Assembly: GCA_009667805.1 (NCBI GenBank)
Contig: CM019064.1
Coordinates: 273,029,662-273,093,661 of the forward strand
Source: Leptobrachium leishanense
Lineage: Eukaryota > Chordata > Amphibia > Anura > Megophryidae
Reading direction: 5' to 3'
DNA: 64,000 nucleotides
Under the pieces are notes generated by a model, which was not told the origin of the DNA, made no database searches, and was given only the letters and a program-made list of their open reading frames with translations. A program made the position numbers and the translations under genes. Numbering within the stretch: position 1 is the stretch's first letter; each line of letters opens with the position of its first letter. Shown in pieces: positions 45,364-56,372 of the stretch.

Positions 45364-45664
45364 TATGTGTGTGGTTGCTAGTATGCTGGTATGCTATATA
45401 TCCTGATATCATGCTGGTACTTTACCAGACAGGTTTTACAACAGAAAAACCTTCTATTTGTAGTTACATAGTTACATAGTTACATAGGCTGAAAAAAGAC
45501 ATGCGTCCATCGGGTTCAGCCTCTCCCACATAACCTACTGCTGTTGATCCAAAAGAAGGCAAAAAACCCAGTCTGAAATATGCAACATACCGGGAAAAAA
45601 TTCCTTCTTGACCCCAGAATGGCAGTCAGATTTCTCCTTGGATCAAGAAGCTTTTACCCACATA

Positions 45665-48600
45665 TTAAATATTATAACCCTTAATATTCTGTGTCTGCAA
45701 GAAGTCATCCAGTCGTTTTTTAAAAGTCTGTACAGACTCTGACCCAACCACCTCAACAGGCAGAGAATTCCACAGCTTTATTGTTCTCACCGTAAAATAA
45801 CCCTTCCTACGCTTTAGGCTAAATTTTCTTTCTTCCAGTCTAAATGGATGACCCCATGTTCTGTGTATAGACCTGTTAATGAATAGGTTATCAGACAATG
45901 GTTGATAATGGCCCCGTATATATTTATATAAGGTTATCAGATCCCCTCTAAGGCGCCGTTTCTCTAAACTAAACAGGTTTAAGCTTGTTAGTCTTTCCTC
46001 ATAACTTAACCCTTCCATTCCCCTTATTAATTTAGTTGCCCGTCTCTGCACTTTTTCTAACGCTATAATATCTTTTTTTAAGACAGGTGCCCAAAATTGC
46101 ACGGCATATTCAAGGTGCGGCCTGACCATTGATTTATACAGAGGCAAAATTATGTTTTCATCCCGTGAGTGAACTCCCCTTTTAATGCATGCCAATACTT
46201 TGCTGGCCTTGGCGGCTGCTGTTTGACATTGCACATTGTTACTTAGTTTGAAGTCTATGATTATTCCCAAATCCTTCTCCTGCTTGGATTTCCCTATCTC
46301 CGTACCATTTAGGCTAGGGTCAGACGAACGCATTTTCACGTTGTCTGTGAAAAAGTACGTTCGAACGAATGGACGCATTTTTTCACGGAGTACGCGATAG
46401 CGGTCATACGATGCGCATTTGCATCCGTGATTTTGTACGGATCATCAATAAAACACTTTGTGCATCTGGACGTTATGTTGGCCGGACATTAGCAGTGTCT
46501 GACATCTCCAATTCACGCACACACGCCTCTAGCGGACGCAGCGCACTCTGTACGTCCGTACTAGAGGTTTTACGTTCTCGACAAAATGCGTTCGTTTTCC
46601 ACTTGCGTTGCGCAGCCGGACTTTTGTGCGACCGTACTTCGTATATTGGCTGTCATTGCCCGTCATTTGCTGCTACTGCGGCCGTGATTAAGTGCGCCTG
46701 CACGCGCGTTCGCACTGCGCTCGTCTGACCCTAGCCTTAGGGTATAAATTACTTGCGTGTTCTTCACTCCAAAGTGCATAACTTTGCATTTATCTAGATT
46801 AAATCTCATCTGCCATTTAAGTGCCCAGTCCCCCAATTTATCTAAATCCCTCTGCAGCGAAGTAACATCCTGCTCACATTGTATTACTTTTCCTAGTTTT
46901 GTGTCATCTGCAAACACTGATACATGACTTTTAATGCCTATCTCAAGGTCATTTATAAATAAATTGAATAGTATTGGTCCTATAACAGACCCCTGAGGGA
47001 CACCGCTTACCACTGGTGTCCATCTTGAAAATGTACCATTTATGACCACTCTCTGTACCCTATCTTTTAGCCAGTTTTCTATCCAAGAACAAGTATTTTC
47101 ATCTAGACCATTTTTTCTCAATTTAAATAGTAACCTTTTGTGTGGAACTGTGTCGAAAGCTTTGGCAAAATCTAAGTAAATCACATCCACTGCGACCGCC
47201 TGATCTATACTTCTACTTACTTCCTCATAGAACGTAATTAGGTTAGTCTGACATGATCTGTGTTTCATGAAACCATGCTGATTTTTGCCAATTACATTAT
47301 ACCTCCCAATAAATTCCTGAATATTATCCCTTAGTAACCCCTCAAATACTTTCCCAGCCACAGATGTTAAGCTCACAGGTCTATAATTCCCAGGCACAAA
47401 TTTTAAACCTTTCTTAAATATAGGGACCACGTCAGCTTTTCTCCAATCCTCTGGTACTATTCCTGAAAGAAAAGAATCTTGAAAGATTAAGAACAGAGGT
47501 TTACATATTTCAACACATAGCTCTCTCAGTACTCGTGGGTGAATTCCATCTGGCCCTGGGGCTTTATTCACATTCACATTGTTTAATTTCTGCAAAACCT
47601 TGTCCTGAGTCAACCAGTCACTTTGTATTAGTAAGTTTTTATTAATGAATTTCATGTCTCCTGTTATAGGTTTCTCTTTGATAAATACTGAAGAAAAATA
47701 ATCATTTAAAATTTCTGCCTTATCCTGATCTTCCGTTAATAATAACCCTGACTCAGATTTTAGTGAACCTACATTTTCACTCTTGGGTTTTTTAGAATTT
47801 ATGTACCTAAAGAATCTTTTAGGGTTGGTCTTGCTCTCTTTGGCTATTTCTTTTTCATTTTCTAGTTTAGCCCATCTAATCGCATTTTTACATGCTTTAT
47901 TGGCTGCCCTATATGCTTTATAGGATGCCTCAGATTTATCAAATTTAAAAGCTTTAAATGCCTTCTTTTTATTTTTCATTTCCTTAGTTACCTTCCTACT
48001 AAGCCACATTGGTTTCAGTCTGTTTCTTTTATATTTATTAACCAGTGGAATATATTGAGACGTGTACTTTTCTAGTGTTAGTTTAAAGATATTCCACTTA
48101 TCCTCAGTGTTTTTCCCGTGAAAGAGTTTCTGCCAGTCAATGACATTGAGAGCTTCCTTTATTTTAATAAAGTTGGCCTTTTTAAAATTATATGTTTTAG
48201 CATGCCCCTTATGAATGTGTTTTTTTGAGTTAATTTCAAAAGTCACCATATTATGGTCACTGTTTCCCAACTGTTCCTTTACATTAATATTTGAGAAAAG
48301 ATCCACATTATTTGTTATAACCAGGTCCAGACAGTTATCCTCTCTAGTTGGTGTTTCTACCAGTTGTGACATGAAGGTATCATTTAAAATGTTCAGAAAC
48401 CGGATTCCCTTTGCTGAATTACTAGTCCCACTATCCCAATTAATGTCCGGGTAATTAAAATCTCCAATAATTAAAGTGCTACCATGATGTGCAGCCTTCC
48501 TAATTTGTTCTAACAGTTGTTCTTCCTCATCATTATCTATATTAGGTGGTTTATAGCATATGCCAACCAATAGTTGACTTCCCTGTTTATTCCCCAACGA

Positions 48601-48816
48601 AATATTTACCCATAAGGATTCCACATTTCCCTCATCGCTTACCAGTTGTGTAATATTAGGCTTTAAATCCTGATTTACATATAAACACACTCCACCCCCT
48701 TTCTTATGTTTCCTATCCCTTCTAAACAATGTATAACCGTTTAAGTTTACAGCCCAGTCATGCGTTTCGTCCCACCACGTTTCTGTTATTCCTATAATGT
48801 CGTATTGTTTAGTATT
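45665..48816 (-). pseudogene. CR1 ORF2 (endonuclease + RT), open except for a MITE insertion
   Basis: The frame begins inside the endonuclease (DIIGITETWWDETHDW), continues through IGDFNYPDINW and GNSDHNMV, then the RT with APGPDGIHPRVLREL, VPGNYRPVSLTSVAGK, YLDFAKAFDTVPH, GVPQGSVIGPILF and catalytic FADDTK. It is open from 48816 to the MITE at 46736 and again from 46311 to the stop at 45665 (VQRRATKLIRGM, WNSLPVEVVGS). The MITE plus its duplicated TTA is 428 bp, and the frames on both sides agree once 428 is subtracted. So, apart from 5' truncation, the MITE is the only lesion seen in ORF2. Confidence 0.87.
46312..46736. mobile_element. Family A MITE (425 bp) in CR1 ORF2, TSD TTA
   Basis: Ends GGCTAGGGTCAGACGAACGC and inverted GCGCTCGTCTGACCCTAGCC; TTA at 46309-46311 and 46737-46739. 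Orientation is opposite to the copies at 36577 and 37446. This is the cleanest copy for defining the element, because the interrupted CR1 frame gives the pre-insertion site. Confidence 0.88.
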
Positions 48817-48914
48817 TGTGCTTTGTATTTCGGCCTAGTCTGGCTCACTTCGTTGATTCCATTTTGCTGAAAATACGGTGCATTCACTACTTATTGAATG
48901 GTCACCACATTTTG
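48817..48914. repeat. 98-bp perfect duplicate of 50126-50223
   Basis: From tgtgctttgtatttcggcct to atggtcaccacattttg every base matches the other copy. It belongs to the family E repeat and abuts the 5' end of CR1-2. Confidence 0.9.
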
Positions 48915-49832
48915 TGGTAAATAGTAAATAGTTTTTGTAGTAAATAGCTAAAGTTGATTGAAAGACGTGTGTCTATTGTTTATACTGGTCAGTTTAGAAA
49001 TTAATACACACATCTAAATTACTGCCACTGCAAGTGTAAAGGAATAATATTTCCTACACTGTCATATAAAAATTGACTATAATCAGAAATTATTATATTT
49101 CTAGATGTGACATTCTAATACATACAAAAAAATTTGAAGACTGTTGTTGATAATGGTTGATAATAGTTTGGTACATGCTTACTTTTCATTTTGGGATCCT
49201 TTTAAAATGAGCAGAATGGAAAGCTTTCAGATTTTTAACCCCCAGGTTGTTATTCAAAATCGGACTTCAGAGCCTAATGCATTACCTGGTTACTATTTTG
49301 ATATTCTTTGAGGACCTTCTGGTTTCCCTTTGTAACGAACTGCCCTGTTCTGGACTCCATGCTCATTGAGATCTTGCTTGCCCCTCTTACTATTGCTATT
49401 TTGACTCTTGTAATTCTTAATTCTTGTAATTTAAACTCTGTTTCCTTATAGTTTCTGGCGTTTGAAGTTGCTCACTATACTAACTTGTGTCTCAGAAATT
49501 ATACTGTTTTAGTTGCCATGACGATCACTTCTGATTCTTTATACTTATACTTTGGTCTGGAAAGGTTTTCCTGCAGGTTCTGGAAAGTTTGCAGGTTTAC
49601 AAAACATTCAAACATGTACAGTGCAGTGCTTTGAAATAGTTTAACTTATTTTGAATATATTCTCGAATCTCAGGAGCAGAGGTCGGGCAATGAACGTGCA
49701 CCACTCAGGAGTCTAATTGTGCGGAGTACTGCACGGACGGCAAAGGCCCTTTGACACAGAGGCCCCAAGATGGCCACCAGTTGAGGTGCCGCCGGCTACC
49801 AGAATGGTTTTATTTGTAATGCACAAGTATTT
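48915..49832. other. No recognisable feature
   Basis: About 900 bp; AT-rich, no assignable element. Confidence 0.4.
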
Positions 49833-49840
49833 TAGTTACA

Positions 49841-49974
49841 GCAGGGATCTCAAACTCCGGCCCCTCAGATATTTCAGAACTACAACTCACATCACTCTCT
49901 GGCCATCTATTTCATTAAAAGAATTATGGGAATTGTAGGAAATAAACATCTGGGGACCAGAGTTTGAGATCCCT
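49841..49974. mobile_element. hAT-type MITE (134 bp), TSD TAGTTACA
   Basis: Perfect 8-bp flanks TAGTTACA at 49833-49840 and 49975-49982. Ends GCAGGGATCTCAAACTCCGG and AGAGTTTGAGATCCCT; inner inverted pair ctacaactcacat and gggaattgtagg. Same type as 19733-19866. Confidence 0.82.
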
Positions 49975-50125
49975 TAGTTACAGCTTATATACATGTACAG
50001 TAAGTGATAGTGTACCTTTAATTTAAGAATGAATGTGCATCAATGTCGCTTTCTTATTCCAAATTTGAGAGCATCTGTTCTTTCTAAATGTGGGAATAAC
50101 TGTGGCACAGTCAAAAGACAATTTC

Positions 50126-50743
50126 TGTGCTTTGTATTTCGGCCTAGTCTGGCTCACTTCGTTGATTCCATTTTGCTGAAAATACGGTGCATTCACTACT
50201 TATTGAATGGTCACCACATTTTGCCTAAAATGGAGATGCTGAAGCAGTCATTGGATGTCGGCAAACAAATTACAAATTACGCTGATAAGCGCCTAATTGC
50301 ACCGAAATTGCCTCTGCGAATTCCACTGGAGTAGGTAATAAAAAGGAAGTCTCATATTCTCTTAATAGGAGCTTAAACCAATAAAAATGTTGTCAAAATG
50401 TGTCTAAATAATAAAAAAATCCTTAAAAAAATAATATAAAAGGTCTGTTAAAAAAGTCTTTTAAAAAATACAAAAAGAAGTTTCAAAAAAAATTAAATAT
50501 GAATATCAGGTCATTTCGGTGTAGTTTGGTGATTATGAATAGATGAATTTATAGTTCTGAATAGAACAATTTCAGCACCTCTGAAATTGTGGCGAAAGGC
50601 ACCATATTACCTTGTCAATTCACCTGTAGTTGTCAAATTGACAGCTTTGTGAATAGACTAATTGCCCCGAAATTGCACCTACTGTGAAATTCACTGTTCG
50701 GTGCAATTTGTTGCAAATTCTGATGTTTGTGAATAAACCCTTA
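50126..50743. mobile_element. Family E MITE, probably incomplete at the left
   Basis: The right end is GTTTGTGAATAAACCCTTA; inside are ttgcaccgaaattgcctctg and aattgccccgaaattgcacc, imperfect inverted words. The first 98 bp equal 48817-48914. It is related to 52537-52715, whose left end is AAGGGTCTATTC. Confidence 0.5.
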
Positions 50744-51000
50744 TGTCTTTGAAGTTATGATCTCATGTTTAATCAGTTTTACTTTTACCACCTACCCAAT
50801 TTAACAGACTATTAAGATACACAATAGTATGCTGTGCAATATATTATAATATTTACTGTAGTATTATTTTATTTTAGATTTTTCTTTTTTATAATTTTTT
50901 GAGTACAAGGACAAGGAAGTAGCTGAATATGAAAATTTCATATGCAAAAATAAACAGAAAAAGGGAAAAACGAGGTAAATAACATAGCATGACGTGTAAA

Positions 51001-51163
51001 TGGTAGAGGCCAAAACAGTGATTGAATTTAAGCAAGCATGGGATAGGCATAAGGCTATCCTAAACAAAAGATAAATCCAGGTCAAGTATCCATGTAATTG
51101 GGCAGACTAGATGGGCCGAAAGGTTCTTATCTGCCGACATTTTTCTATGTTTCTATGTTTCTA
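51001..51163 (+). mobile_element. 5'-truncated CR1 3' end (same family as CR1-1)
   Basis: Starts within the last ORF2 codons (gtagaggccaaaacagtgat) and ends with ttttctatgtttctatgttt, closely matching the inverse of 556-720. 163 bp remain. Confidence 0.85.
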
Positions 51164-51170
51164 AATGTTT

Positions 51171-51856
51171 CAACAATTTGTAATTAATAATCTTAACAAG
51201 TGACCACTCACAATATATAGAGCCAAAATCAGGCTCTAGGGTTTTTGTATTTGGTGTATTTAAGGTTCCACCACATTTTCTTTTTCAGTGATCTTGATTA
51301 AAATCTCACAGAAAAACGACTTACAGAATGCAAATGGATATATTCTCAGAATTAAGACTTGATACATTGCTCCACTCACATGGTCCTGAGCTTTATGATT
51401 CCAGCTCTGGATTTGAAGCGCCTGGGTACCTTTTAGGGGACAGCCATCCAAACCTCCTGCATCCACAGTGAATTTCCAGGATATCTGCTTCACCTGGTAC
51501 TTGTTTATTCACAAAGTGCTTCACATGGAAGAAAATGTGGCGACCCTTGAAGTGTAGCCTGGAAACATAGGAGTCTCTGGAGGGGGGCCAGGGGGTCAAT
51601 TGCGCCCCTAGGTTATTTCTTGCCCCCCCACCAGGGATCAGCATGCAGCTTTCCCCACTTCTTCTGACCGCGATATCTACGTCCCTGTGTGTCGTACGTG
51701 GTCCGCCAAGGAATGAATGTCATTGTAAAGGGCAGAGTCTGGCCTTTCCAATAATACCCAACCTGACCATATTCAATATAAAATAAAAATCATAAATAGT
51801 AAAATAAAAACATAACAATTTTTTTTACAGGGCTTAAATGGCTCAGCAGGCAAAGG
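51171..51856. other. Mostly unassigned; hAT-like fragment near 51573-51640
   Basis: gggtcaattgcgcccctagg recalls the GCGCCCC region of the hAT at 31138, but termini are missing. The rest shows nothing. Confidence 0.3.
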
Positions 51857-52520
51857 GTTAATGGTCACATTGTATATTACATTGTGCATTACTTTAGTTT
51901 TGCCTTGGCTTAGTTGTATATTAAGGGTTAATGGGCAGGTTTAATCTCTTACAGTATACATTTTATTTTTCCTTGATTAATGGCATTTTTTTTTTAAAAA
52001 AAATTGAGAAAGGATTTTACCAGGAAGGATACATTGAGATTTCTCTCGTTTTCAAGTATGTCCTGTGTGGCAAGTATGTACCATTTTAAGAGTTAATGTG
52101 TAGGTTACCTGCCTCACAGTCTATTCATTTCATGGTTTCCCTTGATTAATGGCCTTTTATGGGTTAATGGGTAGGCTACATGCCTCACAGTCTATTCATT
52201 TCATGGTTTCCCTTGATTAATGGCCTCTTATGGGTTAATGGGTAGGCTACATGCCTCACAGTCTATTCATTTATTTTTCCCTTGATTGATGGCATTTTAG
52301 GGGATAATGGGTAGGACACATGCAACATAGTATATTCATTTCATGTTTTCTCTTGATTAATGGCATTTTATGGGTTAATGGGTAGGCTTCATGCCCTATG
52401 GTGTATTCATTCCATGTTTTCCCTTGATTAATGGTATTTTAGGGGTTAATGGCTACATGCCACACTGTTTATTAGTATATTGTATTTCCCTGCTCTAATG
52501 GCATTTTAGGGGTTATTATG
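51857..52520. repeat. 71-bp satellite, about 6-7 units, interrupted once
   Basis: gcctcacagtctattcattt occurs at 52111, 52182 and 52253, exactly 71 bp apart, with more diverged units (gggttaatgggtagg, cttgattaatggcattt) on both sides. A SINE tail lies in one unit at about 52005-52085. Confidence 0.85.
52005..52085 (-). mobile_element. SINE 3' half inserted in the satellite, minus strand
   Basis: Inverse of the SINE tail: ttttaccaggaaggatacat, caagtatgtcctgtgtggca, agtatgtacc. The ggtacatacttgccac part marks it as the SINE rather than the LINE. The satellite phrase gcatttt flanks it on both sides (TSD-like, A/T-rich). Confidence 0.72.
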
Positions 52521-52536
52521 GAAGTTAGAAATGAAA

Positions 52537-52715
52537 AGGGTCTATTCTTTAAATCCTTTGATTTTCGGCACATTTCGGGGAATCTATTTCGCCGAAAATA
52601 TGGTGAATTCCGTAATTAGCGAATGGTCACTGTAATTTGCGAAAATTGAAGTAACTGAAGCAGTTATCGGACGTTGGTCGAAAACCACCGAATTGCAGCA
52701 AATAAAATATTGAAT
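52537..52715. repeat. Family E MITE fragment (left end)
   Basis: Starts AGGGTCTATTCTTTAAATCC and follows the order of 50130-50320: atttcggcacatttcggg, cgccgaaaatatggtgaatt, cgaatggtcactgt, ctgaagcagttatcggacgt. Right part absent. Confidence 0.5.
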
Positions 52716-53266
52716 TTATGTATCAGATTAGTAGAACATAAAGGTATCATTGCATCACATTATTTATTGCTTCTCATTACTCTGGGATTTTGAAATCTTA
52801 TTTATAAATACCAGGGCTGAAAATTTCAAGTCCCAAGCTACTAACCAGGCCATAAGAATTACTCGCCACCAGTTGCTCCACCTAACCACTACCCAGCCCT
52901 TAACTCACACCCTTAAATTATCTTATGAAATTACACTGTTAAAGGTTTTATTTTAGAATAAAGCTACAAAGATAGCATTAATACCCAGACATCAGACCCC
53001 AGTATGAGCAGAGCAAGGAGGCAGGGAAGCTGCTCTCTAACCCCCTTGCCAGTGATAGAGGATCTGGGTCAGGTTAGGCAGCTGATCCCTGCCACTGTGC
53101 AGCCTGGGAAAGGGGGGGCTGCACGATGGCACCGCCGGAATATGCAGCACAAAATAATTTAGTGTGCTGCCTGCGTGTGCATTTCTACTCGCCCTCACTT
53201 AATTTCCACTCGCCAAATGCGAGTAGGCGAGTGGAAGTTTTGAGCCCTGTAAATACTTACAGGGTT
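52716..53266. other. No recognisable feature
   Basis: About 550 bp, with ctactcgccctcacttaatt / tccactcgccaaatgcgag words near 53190-53230 that may be a small unnamed repeat end. Confidence 0.35.
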
Positions 53267-53269
53267 ATT

Positions 53270-53440
53270 CAGAGAGAGGTGAAAACCTTGAGAATTGCCA
53301 GGAGAATGAACAATCTAGATCAAATAGCCAATTTGGAAAGTGAGATAAATGGGGGAATTTTTCTGGTTTGACTATTTTGACCTAGAATTTTCAATTCTCC
53401 AGTCATTCTTAAGGTTTTCACCTCTCTCTGAATAGCCCTG
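53270..53440. mobile_element. Family C MITE (171 bp), TSD TTA
   Basis: CAGGGTTATTCAGAGAGAGG and inverted CTCTCTCTGAATAGCCCTG; TTA at 53267-53269 and 53441-53443. Confidence 0.82.
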
Positions 53441-53569
53441 TTAGTTTTTTTCAGTGGTATGATTTAGTGGCGAAAATTATTAGTGACCTTCCAGTTTTGA
53501 CTGTGGTATCTTATGTGCCCCCCCCCCGTATAATGTTCCTAGAGTCGCCACTGCCTGGAACACTTTGAA

Positions 53570-53776
53570 GTACCGGGCCGGCTGGGTGTAGTAGAGGTAA
53601 CATCACCGCTCTATGACTGTGGAGACACAGGTTTGAATCCCGGCAAGAGCACCTCTACTGTAAGTGCCCTCGGGCAAGACGCCTAACGGTACATACTTGC
53701 CACCCAGGACAAACTTGAACACGAGAGAAATCTCAATGTATCCTTCCTGGTAAAATACTTTCTAAAAAAAAAAAAA
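53570..53776 (+). mobile_element. tRNA-derived SINE, full length
   Basis: gtaccgggccggctgggtgt, A-box-like tagaggtaacatc, B-box-like ggtttgaatccc, then gtgccctcgggcaagacgcc, acggtacatacttgccaccc and the LINE-shared tail, ending in an A-run. The most complete copy in the window. Confidence 0.87.
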
Positions 53777-54916
53777 GTATTTAGCCTACAATGCAATAAA
53801 AGCTGATTTTCTCAGATTCTGCTTTTATTTTATTTTACTCTGCTACATCACTGTCCGAATTCAACAACTACTAACTTCATTCATTAAATTACAATTTAGT
53901 TATAAAGGTTTACAATTTCCCATGCTTGAAATATTTAATAAAATTCAATATTTTTTTCCATGAATATATGTATTGCCAAGAATTCTCAAGAAAGCATTTT
54001 CCCATGTAGATGTTTTTATTTATTGGCACTCTTCCTAAGCCGACTAATCTATGAGATATTTTTGCTTCATTTCCACTACATCCATATTGGGAACAGTGTC
54101 ACATGCAAATAAAGAAAAACAGAAGAAACATGATAATTATAGCATGTCTTCTGTCATCCAACCATTTACATTCAAAAGGAAGAAGAAGAGAAAATATAAA
54201 TGTTGCTAAAAGCTATTGATGGTTATTAAGTAATGTGTAAATTAAAGTTGCATGGGTTTTCTTTGTGGTTAATGTTCTGTTACACTTTAAAATTGTTTCA
54301 AAACATTGTGTCTTCAGCAATATTTCCTCTACTAGTTGCCATTGTTCGGTAATTACTCCTTTTTTGCTCTCTTTCGTGTGTGGCTTCCATATCCTTTCCA
54401 ACAGCAAACAATGTGATTTAGAAATACAGATTTCAGGAATTTCCTGTTTAATTGTGCAGGAGATTTTACTTAATCTTAACTCCTTTTTGCTTTTCATTCA
54501 CATTTTCTAAGTGCAGATTCCCAAAATGTCACTGAGATACAGAAATTGGCATAAATTCTTAGACAGGTAGACACATATACATACACAAATACAATAGGTA
54601 CAATCGACAAAACAAGCAGAATAAGGGGAGACGCACTATTGTGTACACAGTGATGACAGGAAACACGGAGGACTGGGAACATGCTTCAGGGAAGGCAAAT
54701 AGTAATGGTTTCAAAGTCCAGGCTACACAAAGGTTTTAGGATGCAACATTTAAGTATAATCCAAAGGCACCACTACAGGGGTAGTATACTGCAAATTGGA
54801 AAAAAATAACAGGCTCTGAAATCTGTTGGTCAGGCGCTAGACTCATTTTGCCTGGGACTAATGTAAAAACATGCTGGTGCTAGCTCACATCAGGCGATAG
54901 GGACCATTGTCTGGTA
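53777..54916. other. No recognisable feature (1.1 kb)
   Basis: AT-rich. An open frame of about 94 codons on the minus strand (54213-54497) shows no motif that I recognise and overlaps another frame on the plus strand; I do not call it a gene. Confidence 0.4.
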
Positions 54917-55042
54917 GGCAAGAATGTACCGTTAGGTGTTTTGCCCAAGTGCACTTACTGGAGAGGTGATCTGGCCAGGATTTGAACCTGGGTCTCCAGG
55001 TTATAGAGCAGTGATGATACCTCTACTCCACCCAGCCAGTAC
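54917..55042 (-). mobile_element. tRNA-derived SINE, head portion, minus strand
   Basis: Inverse reads gtactggctgggtggagtag, gaggtatcatcactgctct, ccaggttcaaatcctggcc, then cacctctccagtaagtgcac and ggtacattcttgcc. The tail is missing. Confidence 0.78.
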
Positions 55043-55246
55043 AGCCATGTTAAGGATAGAAAACGCTTAAGTACGGTAAGCTCACGAAAGCTGCGAAGCA
55101 CAAAACCTTTTCACCCCAGTCTAAAGTTCAGATTGGAATATCGATGGCAGACGTCAAACTTACTAATGCTAGCAGTGGTGTATTTAGGTTTTGTGCTGCC
55201 CTAGGCCTGATTAAACTCGTGCACCCCCCCCCCAATTTAAATTTGA

Positions 55247-55420
55247 CACACTGTGTATGAGCGTATCACAGAGCTGCACAGCATTAAAACCCACAGAAAT
55301 GTGCTATGTGTATGAGTGTATCACAGAGCTGCACAGCAATAAAACCCACAGAAATGTGCACTGTGTATGAGCGTATCACAGAGCTGCACAGCTTTAAAAC
55401 TCACATGGTAAAAGGCAGTA
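55247..55420. repeat. 55-bp tandem repeat, three units
   Basis: The phrase tgtgtatgagcgtatcacag recurs with exact 55-bp spacing (tgtgtatga ends at 55260, 55315, 55370), each unit followed by agctgcacagc and aaaac(c/t)caca. Confidence 0.88.
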
Positions 55421-55639
55421 ATTATAAACTACACAGCAATTATTATTATTTTTAATATTTACTGTCCTCCGTCCGTCAGCAAGCTTGAGACCTGGGCAGT
55501 GTGACACCATCACTCTCTGTCTCTCTGTGGCATTGGTCTGGCTGCCAGTGGCACTGATGTGGCTGCTGGGCCTGGTCTTGCTGGCTCTGGTGTGGATGGG
55601 TCTGCTCCTGCTGGCACAGGTCTGGCTGGCACTTGCAGG

Positions 55640-56210
55640 CTCCTTTTCCCCCTCCTTATATTAATTTGGCCCCCCTCCTTAAATTAATTTGCCCCCCTCC
55701 TAATATTCATTTGGCCCCCCTTCTAATAATAATTTGCCCCCTCCTTATATTAATTTTACCCGCTCCTTATATTAATTTGGCACTCCTCCTTCCTTATATT
55801 AATTTGCCCCCTCCTTATATTAATTTGCCCCCCTCCTTATATTAATTTGCCCCCTCCTTATGTTAATTTGCCCCCCTCCTTATATTAATTTGCCCCCCTC
55901 CTTATATTAATTTGCCCCCCTCCTTATGTTAATTTGGCACCCCTCCTTATATTAATTTTCCCCCCTCCTTATGTTAATTTTCCCCCCTCCTTATATTAAT
56001 TTGGCACCCCTCCTTATATTAATTTGCCCCCCTCCTTATGTTAATTTGCCCCTTCCTTATATTAATTTGCCCCCCTCCTTATGTTAATTTGCCCCTTCCT
56101 TATATTAATTTGCCCCCTCCTTATATTAATTTGCCCCCCTCCTTATATTAATTTGCCCTCCCTCCTTATGTTAATTTGGCCCCCTCCTTATATTAATCAC
56201 CCCCTTTTCA
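55640..56210. repeat. Tandem array of ~20-23-bp units (CTCCTTATATTAATTTGCCCC)
   Basis: Roughly 25 units of ctccttatattaatttgcc with a variable C-run. Unit length changes by one to three bases. Frames reading PPYINLPP are translation of the array, not a protein. Confidence 0.88.
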
Positions 56211-56258
56211 TTTTAACCCATTTCCCACACCTTCTCATATTCATTACACCCTCTCCAG

Positions 56259-56372
56259 TAACTGTAACACTTCAATGTTCTTGAACCCAGGACATACTTG
56301 AAAACGAGAGAAGTCTCAATGTATCCTTCCTGGTAAAATCCTTTATAAATAAATAAATAAAATAAATTCCCC
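56259..56372 (+). repeat. L2-like LINE 3' tail inside the hAT element
   Basis: gtaactgtaacacttcaatg, then tgttcttgaacccaggacat, then the shared tail and (TAAA)n. The upstream part matches the LINE (33390-33425), not the SINE. Younger than the hAT. Confidence 0.75.

Larger units (their letters stand above)
45464..48816 (-). mobile_element. CR1-clade LINE, second family (copy CR1-2), 5' truncated
   Basis: Minus strand. The 3' end at 45464 is three copies of an 8-bp unit (ttacatag on plus), then a 3' UTR with gcgtccatcgggttcagcct, then ORF2 up to 48816. ORF1 and the start of the endonuclease are missing. It differs from CR1-1 in both tail and protein. A family A MITE (46312-46736) sits within ORF2. 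The 5' break abuts a 98-bp sequence that recurs at 50126. Confidence 0.88.

Noticed and set aside
51857..52520. CRISPR-like regular repeats
   Set aside because: The units are contiguous 71-bp satellite monomers without unique spacers, and the genome is vertebrate.
54213..54497. 94-codon minus-strand frame with a plausible composition
   Set aside because: No motif, no splice context that I could establish, and an overlapping plus-strand frame of similar length.
55633..56284. Proline-rich repeat proteins (PPYINLPP)
   Set aside because: Translation of the 20-23-bp array; unit length varies, so no frame is maintained.
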